Made by a program: the position numbers and the translations under genes. This document shows positions 51,237 through 59,937 of a DNA stretch of 64,000 nucleotides, in pieces. This DNA comes from Streptomyces narbonensis (GTDB lineage Bacteria > Actinomycetota > Actinomycetes > Streptomycetales > Streptomycetaceae): positions 62,001-126,000 of the forward strand of contig NZ_BMSF01000006.1 in the NCBI RefSeq assembly GCF_014649015.1, given 5' to 3'. The notes under the pieces are model-generated. The model was given only the letters and a program-made list of their open reading frames with translations, was not told the DNA's origin and ran no database searches. Positions within the stretch are counted from its first letter, which is position 1; each line of letters opens with the position of its first letter.

Positions 51237-51359
51237 ATGGGTGAGGTGGGTCCGCATTCCGAGCGCCCTTCCGTCACACTTGTCAGGTGCCTGGAGGAAC
51301 GAGACGTGCGCAGAGGCCGAACACATACGTGGTCGGCGGCGAATGGCCGCATGCCATGA
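51237..51359 (+). CDS. 40-codon upstream ORF coupled to the XRE gene
   Basis: The ORF runs from an apparently leaderless ATG to a TGA that overlaps the start of the regulator gene (ATGA at 51356-51359). The regulator start lacks a Shine-Dalgarno sequence, so translation may depend on ribosomes finishing this ORF. The peptide (MGEVGPHSERPSVTLVRCLE at the N-terminus) is polar and Arg rich and resembles nothing I know. It may act only as a leader. Confidence 0.4.
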   Translation: MGEVGPHSERPSVTLVRCLEERDVRRGRTHTWSAANGRMP

Positions 51360-51679
51360 TGGAGCCGCACCGTGGCGCCCTCGTCGCACAGGCCATCGCC
51401 CGGAAACTCGCCCAGGCGATGTCTGACCAAGGGCTGAGCGCCAATGCCCTCGCCCGCAGGAGCGGGGTCAATCGACAGGTGATCGCCAACGTCCTGAACG
51501 GCACGGTCTGGGCCGACACGCTGACCGTGATCGACCTGGAAGGTGCCCTGGGTGTGATCCTGTGGCCCGATCACGTGCAGTGGCGCATTCCTGCCCCAGG
51601 CGAGGCCCCTAAGGGCTACAGCGACGAGGTGGAGGGCCCGCCCGTCGAAGGCTCAAGCGCACCGGACAGCATGCGATGA
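51356..51679 (+). CDS. XRE-type helix-turn-helix regulator
   Basis: 107 residues. The HTH is AIARKLAQAMSDQGLSANALARRSGVNRQVIANVLNG split over ~14-53, with the recognition helix at NRQVIANVLNG. The domain continues ADTLTVIDLEGALGVILWP. The C-terminal ~35 residues are Pro/Glu rich and disordered. It is transcribed opposite to the RiPP operon, facing its 3' end. It could regulate island genes; there is no direct evidence. Confidence 0.72.
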   Translation: MMEPHRGALVAQAIARKLAQAMSDQGLSANALARRSGVNRQVIANVLNGTVWADTLTVIDLEGALGVILWPDHVQWRIPAPGEAPKGYSDEVEGPPVEGSSAPDSMR

Positions 51680-51790
51680 GCGATGTCGCCAGGCCTTTTG
51701 CCGACGGTCAGATAGGGCGGAAACGCCTGAGGGGAGCCCCCGCCTGGCGAACAAGATGAACACTCATGCCCGTGCCCATGGCAGCTCACG

Positions 51791-52141
51791 TCACGCTGGC
51801 GTCGTCTGGCACTCTTCGCATCGCCGTACCGCCTGCCGAGCAGTGTTTCCTTCCGTCGCGGTCGCCGGGTAGCTGCTGCTCAGTCGGTCCCAGAGTCCGG
51901 CTGGAGGTGTGGGGATCCAGCCCCAGCGAGGTGCGGTCACCAGTTCCTCGGTCAGGTGGGTGCAGGCGCCGGGAAGGTGTGCGTACTGCGTCGGGGAGAT
52001 CAGAATCGTGTCCGCAGGGAAGCGTCGCCTCTCCTGCCGAGGAGAGGCTGCGGGGCGTGCCTTTGGAGCAGATCCGTCGGCCGGGCACGCACAGCCCATT
52101 CCGATGACGAAGTCACACCGATCGCAGCGCAGTTCCGCCAT
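51791..52141 (-). CDS. small Cys-rich (zinc-ribbon-like) protein, last gene of the RiPP operon
   Basis: 116 residues. An N-terminal LRCDRCDFVIGMGCACP cluster and a C-terminal RRCEECQTTPA give two Cys pairs suited to Zn binding. The centre (ILISPTQYAHLPGACTHLTE) is well-ordered in composition. It begins 9 bases after the GNAT stop, so it is co-transcribed with it. No family recognised; a partner or immunity role in the peptide pathway is conjecture. Confidence 0.65.
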   Translation of the reverse strand: MAELRCDRCDFVIGMGCACPADGSAPKARPAASPRQERRRFPADTILISPTQYAHLPGACTHLTEELVTAPRWGWIPTPPAGLWDRLSSSYPATATEGNTARQAVRRCEECQTTPA

Positions 52142-52150
52142 GGCTCTGCC

Positions 52151-52630
52151 TCACCCTTGCGTCGTTCCAGTGTCCACACGATAGACAATCTTCCCGTCGA
52201 ACTCCGCAAACCCCAACGACTTGTAGAAGGCCCTTGCCTCCGGGTTGTTGCGGTCCGTCATCCATTCGATCCGGCTACACCCGGGGCGTGCAGCGGCCAA
52301 GGAGCGAAGCTCGCCCATGAGGCGGGCGCCGACGCCCTGGCGGCGGAGGGTGCCGCGGACATAGAGCTCTTTCAGGAATAGGGAGTGGGAGGAGCCGGCC
52401 GCCGGCCAGAGGAACGAGTAGGAGGCGAGCCCGACGAGATCACCAGCCTCGTCCTCGACCAGGAGTGTGGATGCCAGCGGCGGGGAACCGAAGAGCGCCT
52501 CCTCCACCTGGGACCGGCGCTCTTCGAGTGCCTGGATCTCGGTCGATCCGTAGAACCGCTCGATCTCCTCGATCAGTTCGGCCAGGGCCACGATGTCGCT
52601 CCTGTCGGCGGGGCGGATCGTCACGGTCAT
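52151..52630 (-). CDS. GNAT N-acetyltransferase in the RiPP operon
   Basis: 159 residues. Motif A is LYVRGTLRRQGVGARLMGEL (~98-117), preceded by SLFLKE and followed by NPEARAFYKSLGFAEFDGK. AGGAGA precedes ATG 52630. It follows the radical SAM gene by 76 bases on the same strand and is followed by the Cys-rich gene. Acetylation of the modified peptide, either as tailoring or self-protection, is the inferred role. Confidence 0.85.
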   Translation of the reverse strand: MTVTIRPADRSDIVALAELIEEIERFYGSTEIQALEERRSQVEEALFGSPPLASTLLVEDEAGDLVGLASYSFLWPAAGSSHSLFLKELYVRGTLRRQGVGARLMGELRSLAAARPGCSRIEWMTDRNNPEARAFYKSLGFAEFDGKIVYRVDTGTTQG

Positions 52631-52706
52631 CGACTTCTCCTGTCGCTCTCTCATTGCTTCACTCGCTCGTTCCAACGCGTGATCCTGGTGTGGGCACGAC
52701 TTGTGG

Positions 52707-53861
52707 CTATGGGGGCGTTGCCGTGTGCAGGGCCCAGTCGTATTGGCGCAAGGAGTCTTGAACGTGCCGGATGAGGTACTCCAGATCCGCGCAGTAGACG
52801 GACGGATTCTGATAGCCGCGGTCGGTACTGAAGCGGTGTGGGAGGTAGCCCCCGCCGCACACCTTCACTAGAGGGCAGCTCTGACATTGTTCGGCGAGCG
52901 CAGCCATCCCGTATCGCCGATACAGGAGCTTCGGATGGTGAAGGGCTTTGTCGAATGACTGCCTGAAAACGTCGAGTCCCAGCCAGGAGGCGCCTTCTTC
53001 GACGGACCGCAGGGTGTCCACGCCTTCGATCGTGCCGTCGGACTCGACCACGATGCTCGTTGGCGGGGCCAGGCCGAGGGACTCCACCGAGCCACGAACG
53101 CCGGAGCTCAGCGCCACGATGTCCTCCAGCATCCGCACGCTGTGCCGATGCGCCGGTCGAGCGAGCCAGGCGTCGTAGACGCGGCTCATCCACAGCCCGT
53201 ACTCGGGCACTCTCCGGTCGTTGCGTCGCGGTGGTTCGTCGTGGGTCCCGTGTGGCAGGCCGAAGTCGATCACAGGCGGATCGAAGGAGGCCAGATAGTC
53301 GTGGACCTCGACTGGGTCGTTGGCCAGGTCGACGACGGCAAGTAGTCCCGCGAACAGGTGCGGTCGGGACCGCAGCAGTTCGATCCCTCGTACGGCCGAG
53401 GCGGCGCTCGACCGCGAGGCATGCGTCAGCCGGTGCCGGTCATTCGCAGTCGGCGGTCCGTCGAGGCTGACACCCACGACAACCGCGTATCGCTCGAAGA
53501 TGTCCAGCCACGGTTTCGTGAGAAGCGTCCCGTTGGTCTGAAGCTCGAAATGGACGGCCACATCTGCCAGCACACCTCCCCGTACAGCGCTGAGCAGGTC
53601 GGCCATATGCCGCGGTCCGGCAAGTAACGGCTCACCGCCGTGCAGTACGACATGTACGTCCTGCAAGTTATGTGCCGCGGCGTGCTCACCGATCCGCCGC
53701 CCCACCGCCTGGGCCACGTCCACGCTCATCCGGGAGGGCAAATGCCGCCATGCCTGGTCCGTGGAATTGAAGACGTAACAGTAGTCGCAGTCGATGTTGC
53801 AGCGGTTGGCGACCTTGAGAATGAACGACCGAAAGGGGGTGGTGTCCTTGCGCGGTGTCAT
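52707..53861 (-). CDS. FxsB-like radical SAM/SPASM peptide maturase
   Basis: 384 residues. The radical SAM cluster is CNIDCDYC (Cys21, 25, 28). VVLHGGEPLLAGPRHM (~72) and FELQTNGTLL follow, and the C-terminal SPASM-type Cys set includes CQSCPLVKVCGGGYLPHRFS and a late YCADLEYL. The order and wording match the FxsB family, which forms cyclophane crosslinks between an aromatic side chain and the beta carbon of a residue two positions on. It begins 13 bases after the precursor stop codon. Substrate: the 63-residue peptide encoded directly upstream. Confidence 0.88.
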   Translation of the reverse strand: MTPRKDTTPFRSFILKVANRCNIDCDYCYVFNSTDQAWRHLPSRMSVDVAQAVGRRIGEHAAAHNLQDVHVVLHGGEPLLAGPRHMADLLSAVRGGVLADVAVHFELQTNGTLLTKPWLDIFERYAVVVGVSLDGPPTANDRHRLTHASRSSAASAVRGIELLRSRPHLFAGLLAVVDLANDPVEVHDYLASFDPPVIDFGLPHGTHDEPPRRNDRRVPEYGLWMSRVYDAWLARPAHRHSVRMLEDIVALSSGVRGSVESLGLAPPTSIVVESDGTIEGVDTLRSVEEGASWLGLDVFRQSFDKALHHPKLLYRRYGMAALAEQCQSCPLVKVCGGGYLPHRFSTDRGYQNPSVYCADLEYLIRHVQDSLRQYDWALHTATPP

Positions 53862-53874
53862 CGATCGGCAAGAC

Positions 53875-54066
53875 TTACAGAGGCCAGTTTCCGATCAGCG
53901 AAGCCTGGTGACCACCTTCGCCCGTATGGTTCGGCGTGGCCTGCTCGGCCATCAACCGCTGCCGTACGCGGACCGCGACACGGTCCAGGACGGCCGAACC
54001 GTGCGCGGGTTGCGCGACGGCAGGCGCCGGGGCGTGCGCTGTAGGAACGGGCGTGCGTGACGGCAT
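53875..54066 (-). CDS. RiPP precursor peptide, C-terminus GNWPL
   Basis: 63 residues. AAGGAG lies six bases before the ATG. The leader is Pro/Ala rich, then helical (SAVLDRVAVRVRQRLMAEQ, ~24-42). The C-terminal stretch GGHQASLIGNWPL (~51-63) is a likely core, with one Trp three residues from the end. FxsB-type precursors normally end in an FxSxx pattern; here the only aromatic residue of the segment besides His is Trp in WPL. Position, size and the adjacent maturase support the assignment. The modification site is inference. Confidence 0.75.
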   Translation of the reverse strand: MPSRTPVPTAHAPAPAVAQPAHGSAVLDRVAVRVRQRLMAEQATPNHTGEGGHQASLIGNWPL

Positions 54067-54173
54067 TCGACGCTCCTTGATGCAGTACAACGGTGATTGA
54101 AGCGGCAGACCCGCACGCAACGTAGCAGCGCCGCCAACTTCGTCGGCATACCTGATCCGGCCACATGCCAGAC

Positions 54174-56951
54174 TCACCCGGCCGGAGACGCAAGCAGCCG
54201 CTCGATGGCGTTTGCTGCCCTGCCCGCGCCGATGTGCCGGTATGCGCGGAGCGCTTCACACAGCAACTCTTCGGATCGCGCCCGCTCGCCGGCCAGCAAG
54301 TCGCAACGACCGATCCCCTCCAGAGCCCGTGCCTCCTCCAGCGGGCAGCGGATGTCCCGGGCCAGCCTCAGCCCTTGCTCGTAGAATTCGCGTGAGGCGG
54401 CCCAGTTGCCGGAGGAGCGCAGCAGCGTTCCCCAATGGTTCAGGACCTCCGCCTCACCGCACCGGTCGCCAAGCTCCCGCAGGATCTCCAGACTTCGCCG
54501 GAACGACTCGATGGCACCGTCCAGCTCCCCGGCAACCCCGCGCACCACACCCAGCTCACTCAGCGATGCGGCCTCGCCGCCACGGCTGCCGAGATCGCGG
54601 TACGAGTCCAGGGCGTCACCCAACAGTTGGATCGCCTCAGTGACGTTCCCGTCCATGCGGTCCAGTACCCCGAGGTGGCGGATACTGTTCGCGCGGCCGA
54701 ACCGTTCGCCGAGTTCAGTGAAGTACTCCAACGCCTGGGTGTGTGCCTCCCGCGCTCCGGTGAGATCGTCGGTCAGGCGTTGTACGACTCCGAGCTCGTT
54801 GAGGGCGTACGCCTGGTGGACCCGGTCGTCGAGTTCCCGATAGATGTCGAGCGCCTCGCGATGGTGCTGTGCGGCCAGCCCGTACTCGCCCAGGAGACAG
54901 TGCACGATGCCGAGATCTCGCAGGGAGTTGGCTTCGCCGTACCGGTCGCCCAGTTCACGGTAGATCGACAGCGCTTCGCTCTGCGCCTCCACCGCCGCGT
55001 CGAACCGGCTGGTCTGTCGACGCACCATGCCGAGGTCCGCGAGCGCGTTCGCCTGGCCGAGCCGGTCGCCGAGCTCACGGTAGAGCGCGAGAGCATCGAT
55101 CTGGGCCCGTGTGGATGCTTCGTTGTCCGCAATCATGTACCAGACGATGCCCACCTGGTTCAGGGCGTCGGCCTTGCCTCGCTTCTCCCTGACCGCCTCG
55201 TACTCCGTCACCGCCTCGTTCAGTGCCTCGACGGCCTCGGGGTAGGCCGCCATGAAACGCCGTACGACTCCGAGCTCGGCCAGCGCGTCCGCCAGCGCCC
55301 GCCGGTTGCCGGTGTGTCGAGCAGCCTCGGCGGCTGTCCGATGGAGGCCAACGGCCTGGTCCCAGGGGCCCGCCTGGCGGAGGAAGGGTGCCATCGCCGC
55401 AGCCATGTGGATTACCAGCTCGTGCAGCGCGAGGTCGTTTGCCCTCCGGATGCAGGCCAGCACGTTGGCCCGCTCGTCCTCCAGCCAACGCAGGGCCGCC
55501 GTACGCGACTCGATGGGCGGGGTCTCGACCGGGGAGGCGCCATCCCGAGGTTCTGGGGAGGCAGCGCCACTGCGGCCGATGTGTACGTTCGCGACAGCGA
55601 GGCCGGCCAGGTAGTAGGCGCACACGCGCTGAACGGCCTGAACAGGTTCCATGCTGCCTCCCTCGCCGGCGAGACCGCGGGCGTAGTCGCGTAGCAGATC
55701 GTGCAGCCGGAAGCGGCTTCCCGGGTGCTCATCGATCAGATGGGCGTCATAGAGCGCGTCGAGCCCCTCGCGCGCTGCCGCCACCGAAACCGAGCCGAGC
55801 GCGGCACCGGAGAACACGTCGAGGTCGGTGCCAGAGTAGAGGCCGAGGCACCGGAAGAAGTGTTGCCGCTCTGGTGTGAGGTCCTGGTAGGACAGGTTGA
55901 ACGTTGCGGCGACTGCACGCTCCCCAGCTCGGAGCTCTCCCAACCGGTCCCGGGTCGCGACCAGACGCGTATGCAGATCTTCGGCGCTCCACGATGGATG
56001 ATGGCGCAGCCGCGCGGCGAGCAGTGACACCCCGAGTGGCAGATACCCGCACAGCGCTACCAGCTGCTCGAGGATGGCTCGATTGAGAGAGTCAGCTGAC
56101 CGTCCACTGAGCCGTACGAATAGATCGACCGCGTGTTCCGGGGGTAACGCTTCCACAGGCAGGACCACCTCCTCGTACGCAGCCAGTCGCTTCCGACTGG
56201 TCACCAGCACGAGACAGCTGCTCCCGCCAGGCAGCAGGGGCTCCAGCTGCCGATAGCTGGCCGCGTTGTCGAGGATGAGCAGCGCCTTCTTGCCCGCAAG
56301 CTGGCTCCGCCACATGGCTGCCCGTGCCTCGGTGACCGCACCCAGGTCGTCGCCGACGGGGATCTGCTGCGCCGGTACCCCGGACGCCGCCAGTAAGGAG
56401 GCCAGCGCCTCGGTGGCCTGTACGGGCGGCCTGCCCGTGGTGTGCCCGTTGAGGTTCACGAAGAGCTGGCCGTCCGGAAACCGCTCCGACAGCACATGCC
56501 CCGCGTGCACGGCGAACGTCGTCTTCCCTACCCCTGGCATTCCGTCGATCACATGCACAGGCAGCGCTTCGCCACTCTCCTGCGAGTTCTGTACGGACCG
56601 CACCAACGCCTCCAGCTCGGCGGTCCGATTGGTGAACGCGGTGGTATCGCGTGGCAGAGACCGCAGCACGAGCGCGGCACCCGGAGGCTCCGCGCCTTCC
56701 TCTGGCCGCGGCGCCGGATCAGCGGGACGTTCCGGCGCCCCTGATTCCGACAGCGCCGCAAGAAGCACAGTCAGCCCGACCAAAGCCCCGCCCAGCACAG
56801 CGAACGAGAACCAGGCATGGCGCTGCAGCCACCCCAGCCACCCGGGCCACTCCGACTCGGACACCGCGTTCGTGACGAGCCCGACCAGCATCGTCGTCAC
56901 GGCTCCGCCGGCCGCCACGATGGCGACCGTGATCCCCCGCCGGAGTCTCAT
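54174..56951 (-). CDS. membrane-anchored NB-ARC/TPR protein of the RiPP operon
   Basis: 925 residues from ATG 56951. Two N-terminal membrane helices (~8-27, ~47-67) precede LPRDTTAFTNRTAEL, the NB-ARC Walker A GMPGVGKTTF (137-146), LLILDNAASYRQLEPLLPGG and the downstream winged-helix region. From ~560 to 915 there are about eight TPR units of 40 residues (ALADLGMVRRQTSRFDAAVE type). There is no DNA-binding domain. FxsA/FxsB loci commonly carry an NB-ARC/TPR companion (FxsT), so this is probably its counterpart here, possibly a membrane sensor or effector. It lies 107 bases upstream of the precursor gene. Confidence 0.85.
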   Translation of the reverse strand: MRLRRGITVAIVAAGGAVTTMLVGLVTNAVSESEWPGWLGWLQRHAWFSFAVLGGALVGLTVLLAALSESGAPERPADPAPRPEEGAEPPGAALVLRSLPRDTTAFTNRTAELEALVRSVQNSQESGEALPVHVIDGMPGVGKTTFAVHAGHVLSERFPDGQLFVNLNGHTTGRPPVQATEALASLLAASGVPAQQIPVGDDLGAVTEARAAMWRSQLAGKKALLILDNAASYRQLEPLLPGGSSCLVLVTSRKRLAAYEEVVLPVEALPPEHAVDLFVRLSGRSADSLNRAILEQLVALCGYLPLGVSLLAARLRHHPSWSAEDLHTRLVATRDRLGELRAGERAVAATFNLSYQDLTPERQHFFRCLGLYSGTDLDVFSGAALGSVSVAAAREGLDALYDAHLIDEHPGSRFRLHDLLRDYARGLAGEGGSMEPVQAVQRVCAYYLAGLAVANVHIGRSGAASPEPRDGASPVETPPIESRTAALRWLEDERANVLACIRRANDLALHELVIHMAAAMAPFLRQAGPWDQAVGLHRTAAEAARHTGNRRALADALAELGVVRRFMAAYPEAVEALNEAVTEYEAVREKRGKADALNQVGIVWYMIADNEASTRAQIDALALYRELGDRLGQANALADLGMVRRQTSRFDAAVEAQSEALSIYRELGDRYGEANSLRDLGIVHCLLGEYGLAAQHHREALDIYRELDDRVHQAYALNELGVVQRLTDDLTGAREAHTQALEYFTELGERFGRANSIRHLGVLDRMDGNVTEAIQLLGDALDSYRDLGSRGGEAASLSELGVVRGVAGELDGAIESFRRSLEILRELGDRCGEAEVLNHWGTLLRSSGNWAASREFYEQGLRLARDIRCPLEEARALEGIGRCDLLAGERARSEELLCEALRAYRHIGAGRAANAIERLLASPAG

Positions 56952-57298
56952 GCGCGCGTCGCCCTCAAGTACACACGCTGCCGCCCATATCCAGTTCTGG
57001 TCACGTCCGCCCCCGAAGTCTCTGCTTCCCAACTTGCCAAGCGGATCAGCCCATATGGAGTTGGTCAAGGTCGTCTCTGCGCCACGCTGCGCCGCACGAG
57101 CCAGCCCGGCGGGTCTGCTCGTTGCTCTTGCCCCCCCACGACCGCCGAGCCCTGGTTCCAGCCGTCACCAACAGCCTCAGTTCCAGGAGACCCACTTTCC
57201 TCACCCGGTCCGCTGATTGTTGAGTGATCGCCCTTCGCAGAGCCTCCGACCGCCACTACCCTGCGACCGTCCCAACTCGCCACACCTGCGAGGACGTC
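56952..57298. other. divergent intergenic region without a gene
   Basis: 347 bases between the NB-ARC/TPR gene (leftward) and the methyltransferase gene (rightward). It should hold both promoters. I see no ORF with support, no strong palindrome and no convincing -35/-10 pair. Confidence 0.6.
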
Positions 57299-58735
57299 AT
57301 GCAACAGCCTTGGAATAGCGAACGCCGTCTTACTGCGATCGGACGAGCTGCACTATCTGTCCCCGCCCGGCAGGCTTTCGCAGACAAGCAGCTTGGTCCG
57401 GAGCGGACGATCCTCGACTACGGATGTGGGCGAGGAGACGACGTGCGATCACTCGAGAGGCTGGACTGCCGGATCACTGGTTGGGATCCGTATTACCGCC
57501 CAGAGCCGCAGCTGGAACAGGTCGACGTTGTGCTCCTCACCTACGTCCTGAACGTGATCGAGGATCCTACGGAACGTCGACGCACCCTCATGCAGGCATG
57601 GCAGTTGGCCAACACTGTGCTCATCGCCTCTGCGCGACTCACGTGGGAGAAGTCCAAAGTTCGAGGCCAAGAGTTCGGAGATGGCCTCATCACCAGTCGG
57701 CAGACTTTCCAGCACCTCTTCGGCGCCAGCGAGCTTCGTGGCTACGTCGAGGAAGTCACCGGTACTCGCTGTGTCTCAGCATCCCCCGGCGTCGTTTACG
57801 CCTTCAAGGACGATTCGGCGCGACTCAGCTACCTAGCTCACCGCGTTGTTCCGGATGCCGCATGGCTGGCTTCTGAGGACATGACATCAGCTATTGCCGC
57901 TGTCATCGATCACGTAGAACGACGGGGGCGTCAGCCTCGCGTCGAAGAGACGCCGCGTCCGGTGGCAGAGCTCCTTGCCCACCTGAAGCCGAACGAGCTC
58001 AAGCGGCTGGTTCGCGACTCCGCCGACCCTGAGAAGGTGTCGGAAGGGGCCAAGCGTACAACCCTCAATACCTTGCTTTTCCTCGCCGTCGAACTGTTCA
58101 ACGGACGTGGCCCCTTCAGCAGTCTCCCCTTCAGTGTTCAGCTCGACGTGCGCACGTTCTTCTCCTCGTATAAAGAAGCCTGCCAGCGCTCAGATCGACT
58201 ACTGCTCAAGCTTCGCGATGACGGATACGTGCGTGGCGCGATGAATGCGTCGCAGGTCGGGAAGGTGACGCCAACAGCTCTGTACGTGCACCGGCGCGCG
58301 CTGGACCGAATGCCCACCGTGCTGCGGCTGTACGAGCACTGCGCCTCGATCGCCGCTGGTCGCCCGCAGGAGTGGGCGGTAGCCAAGCTGAAGCACCAGG
58401 GCCGCGCTGTCTCTTGGCTCGACTACCCGGACTTCGACAAGGATCCGCACCCGCGCATCCAGTCCTCGTACATAGTGGATCTCCAGTCGCTGGAGACGTC
58501 TCATGTGTCGTACGCGAGATCCACGAATCGGCCACTCCTGCACCGTAAGCACGAGTTTCTCGCACCCGACGATCCAGACGTGCGCCGTTATCGCCGCCTC
58601 ACCGAGTCCGAGCTGAAAGCGGGGCTTTACGAGAACCCCCATCTCATCGGTACGGAGGATGGTTGGGCATCCGAGCTGATCAGGTGCGGGCGCGAGCTGC
58701 GCGGGCACCGGCTGGTGCGCCGCGCAGCAGACTGA
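57299..58735 (+). CDS. DNA phosphorothioation-associated putative methyltransferase
   Basis: 478 residues from ATG 57299, with GAGG close upstream. SAM-binding motif I is ILDYGCGRGDDVRSL (~38-52), with GWDPYYRPEP (motif II/acidic loop, ~61-70) and VVLLTYVLNVIEDP (~78). The remainder (~200-478), with AHLKPNELKRLVRD and GRAVSWLDYPDF, is typical of the protein repeatedly found next to dnd genes and annotated as a putative methyltransferase. No target base or substrate is established. It is convergent with dndA, 7 bases apart. Confidence 0.87.
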   Translation: MQQPWNSERRLTAIGRAALSVPARQAFADKQLGPERTILDYGCGRGDDVRSLERLDCRITGWDPYYRPEPQLEQVDVVLLTYVLNVIEDPTERRRTLMQAWQLANTVLIASARLTWEKSKVRGQEFGDGLITSRQTFQHLFGASELRGYVEEVTGTRCVSASPGVVYAFKDDSARLSYLAHRVVPDAAWLASEDMTSAIAAVIDHVERRGRQPRVEETPRPVAELLAHLKPNELKRLVRDSADPEKVSEGAKRTTLNTLLFLAVELFNGRGPFSSLPFSVQLDVRTFFSSYKEACQRSDRLLLKLRDDGYVRGAMNASQVGKVTPTALYVHRRALDRMPTVLRLYEHCASIAAGRPQEWAVAKLKHQGRAVSWLDYPDFDKDPHPRIQSSYIVDLQSLETSHVSYARSTNRPLLHRKHEFLAPDDPDVRRYRRLTESELKAGLYENPHLIGTEDGWASELIRCGRELRGHRLVRRAAD

Positions 58736-58742
58736 CCTTCAT

Positions 58743-59885
58743 CTACGCGGAGGCAGCCGGTTGCATCCGTGCGATCGTCGCTGCGAGGTCCTCCGGATCG
58801 AAGTCGGCGACCTGACTCGGGAACCACGAAAAGCGAAGCCCGTTGGTGGCTACCTCCTCCGGCAACCCCATGGCGGTCAGGACGTGACTCGGCGTGTACG
58901 AGGCGCTGGTGCACGCCGATCCCGTGGCGACGGCGACCTGGTCCTTCAGCCGTACGATCAGCGCTTCCGCGTTGAGTCCGTCGAAGGTCACATTCAAAAT
59001 ATGTGGCACGGTGTGATCGGCGTCACCGTTGATGTGGAATCGAGTCGCCCCGAGGGCGGTGAGCATGCGCTCACGCATTGCAAGGGCCTCTCGCGCCCAG
59101 CGCGCCTGTCCCTCTTGGAAGGCCTTCGCCGCCTCGTAGAGTCCCATGATCAGCGGCACAGGGAGCGTGCCAGGCCGAAGCTTCCGCTCCTGGCCGCCTC
59201 CGAACATGATCGGCTCCAGCGGAGCCTTGTCCCAGCCGCGGCGACGGGTTACCAGGGCGCCCACCCCCTTCGGAGCCCCGATCTTGTGACCGCTGATGCT
59301 GATCATGTCAATGGGGGCCTTAAGGTCCTGCGGGATCTTCCCGTAGCCCTGCGCGGCATCCACGTGGAGGAAGGTCGGCGTCTTGCGTAGCTCCTCGGCG
59401 AGCTCGGCGACGGGCTGGATGACCCCGGTCTCGTTGTTCACGTGCATCAGGGAGACCAAGAGGGTGTCCGGGCGCAGCTTCTCAAGCACGGCCTCTGTGG
59501 TGATCCGGCCGGACAGCCCGGGCTCAAGGAAGTCGACCTCGAAGCCTTTGCTCTGAAGGTGAAGGAGGGGCTCGATGACTGCCTTGTGTTCGATGGCAGA
59601 GGTGATGATGTGCCGGCGCTCGTGCTTCTCGCCGTGCGGTGCGATGCCGAGAAGGGCGATGTTGTTGGATTCGGTCGCTCCACTAGTGAAGATGACCTCT
59701 TCAGTCTTGGCGCCGACTGTCGCTGCGAGGAACGCCCGCGCTTCCTGAACCGCCTTCTTGGCGCGTGCCCCATACTCGTGGGTACGGCTGCCGGCGTTCC
59801 CGAAGTCTTCGGTCATCCAGTGGAGCACCACGTCCGCCACCCGGGGGTCGACCCGGGTCGTTGCTGCCACATCCAGATACGCCAC
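58743..59885 (-). CDS. dndA: cysteine desulfurase of DNA phosphorothioation
   Basis: 380 residues from GTG 59885; GTG codons at 59888, 59897 and 59930 are alternatives, all with weak ribosome sites. The PLP lysine is Lys201 in SISGHKIGAPKG, and the persulfide-forming Cys325 is in ATGSACTSAS. N-terminal YLDVAATTRVDP and SGATESNNIALLG are class V aminotransferase signatures. DndA mobilises sulfur from L-cysteine and helps assemble the Fe-S cluster of DndC. Divergent transcription from dndBCD is the arrangement known from Streptomyces lividans. Confidence 0.93.
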   Translation of the reverse strand: MAYLDVAATTRVDPRVADVVLHWMTEDFGNAGSRTHEYGARAKKAVQEARAFLAATVGAKTEEVIFTSGATESNNIALLGIAPHGEKHERRHIITSAIEHKAVIEPLLHLQSKGFEVDFLEPGLSGRITTEAVLEKLRPDTLLVSLMHVNNETGVIQPVAELAEELRKTPTFLHVDAAQGYGKIPQDLKAPIDMISISGHKIGAPKGVGALVTRRRGWDKAPLEPIMFGGGQERKLRPGTLPVPLIMGLYEAAKAFQEGQARWAREALAMRERMLTALGATRFHINGDADHTVPHILNVTFDGLNAEALIVRLKDQVAVATGSACTSASYTPSHVLTAMGLPEEVATNGLRFSWFPSQVADFDPEDLAATIARMQPAASA

Positions 59886-59937
59886 CACAACTGCCACCCA
59901 CTTCTGAGACGTTTCCCTGCCATCGTGCACGTCACCG

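Noticed and set aside
51224..51574. Reverse-strand ORF of 116 codons opposite the XRE gene
   Set aside because: No domain, no ribosome site, and fully overlapped by a recognisable HTH gene.
57208..57262. Promoter TTGAGT ... TACCCT for the methyltransferase gene
   Set aside because: The spacing between the hexamers is about 31 bases, far from the usual 16-19.
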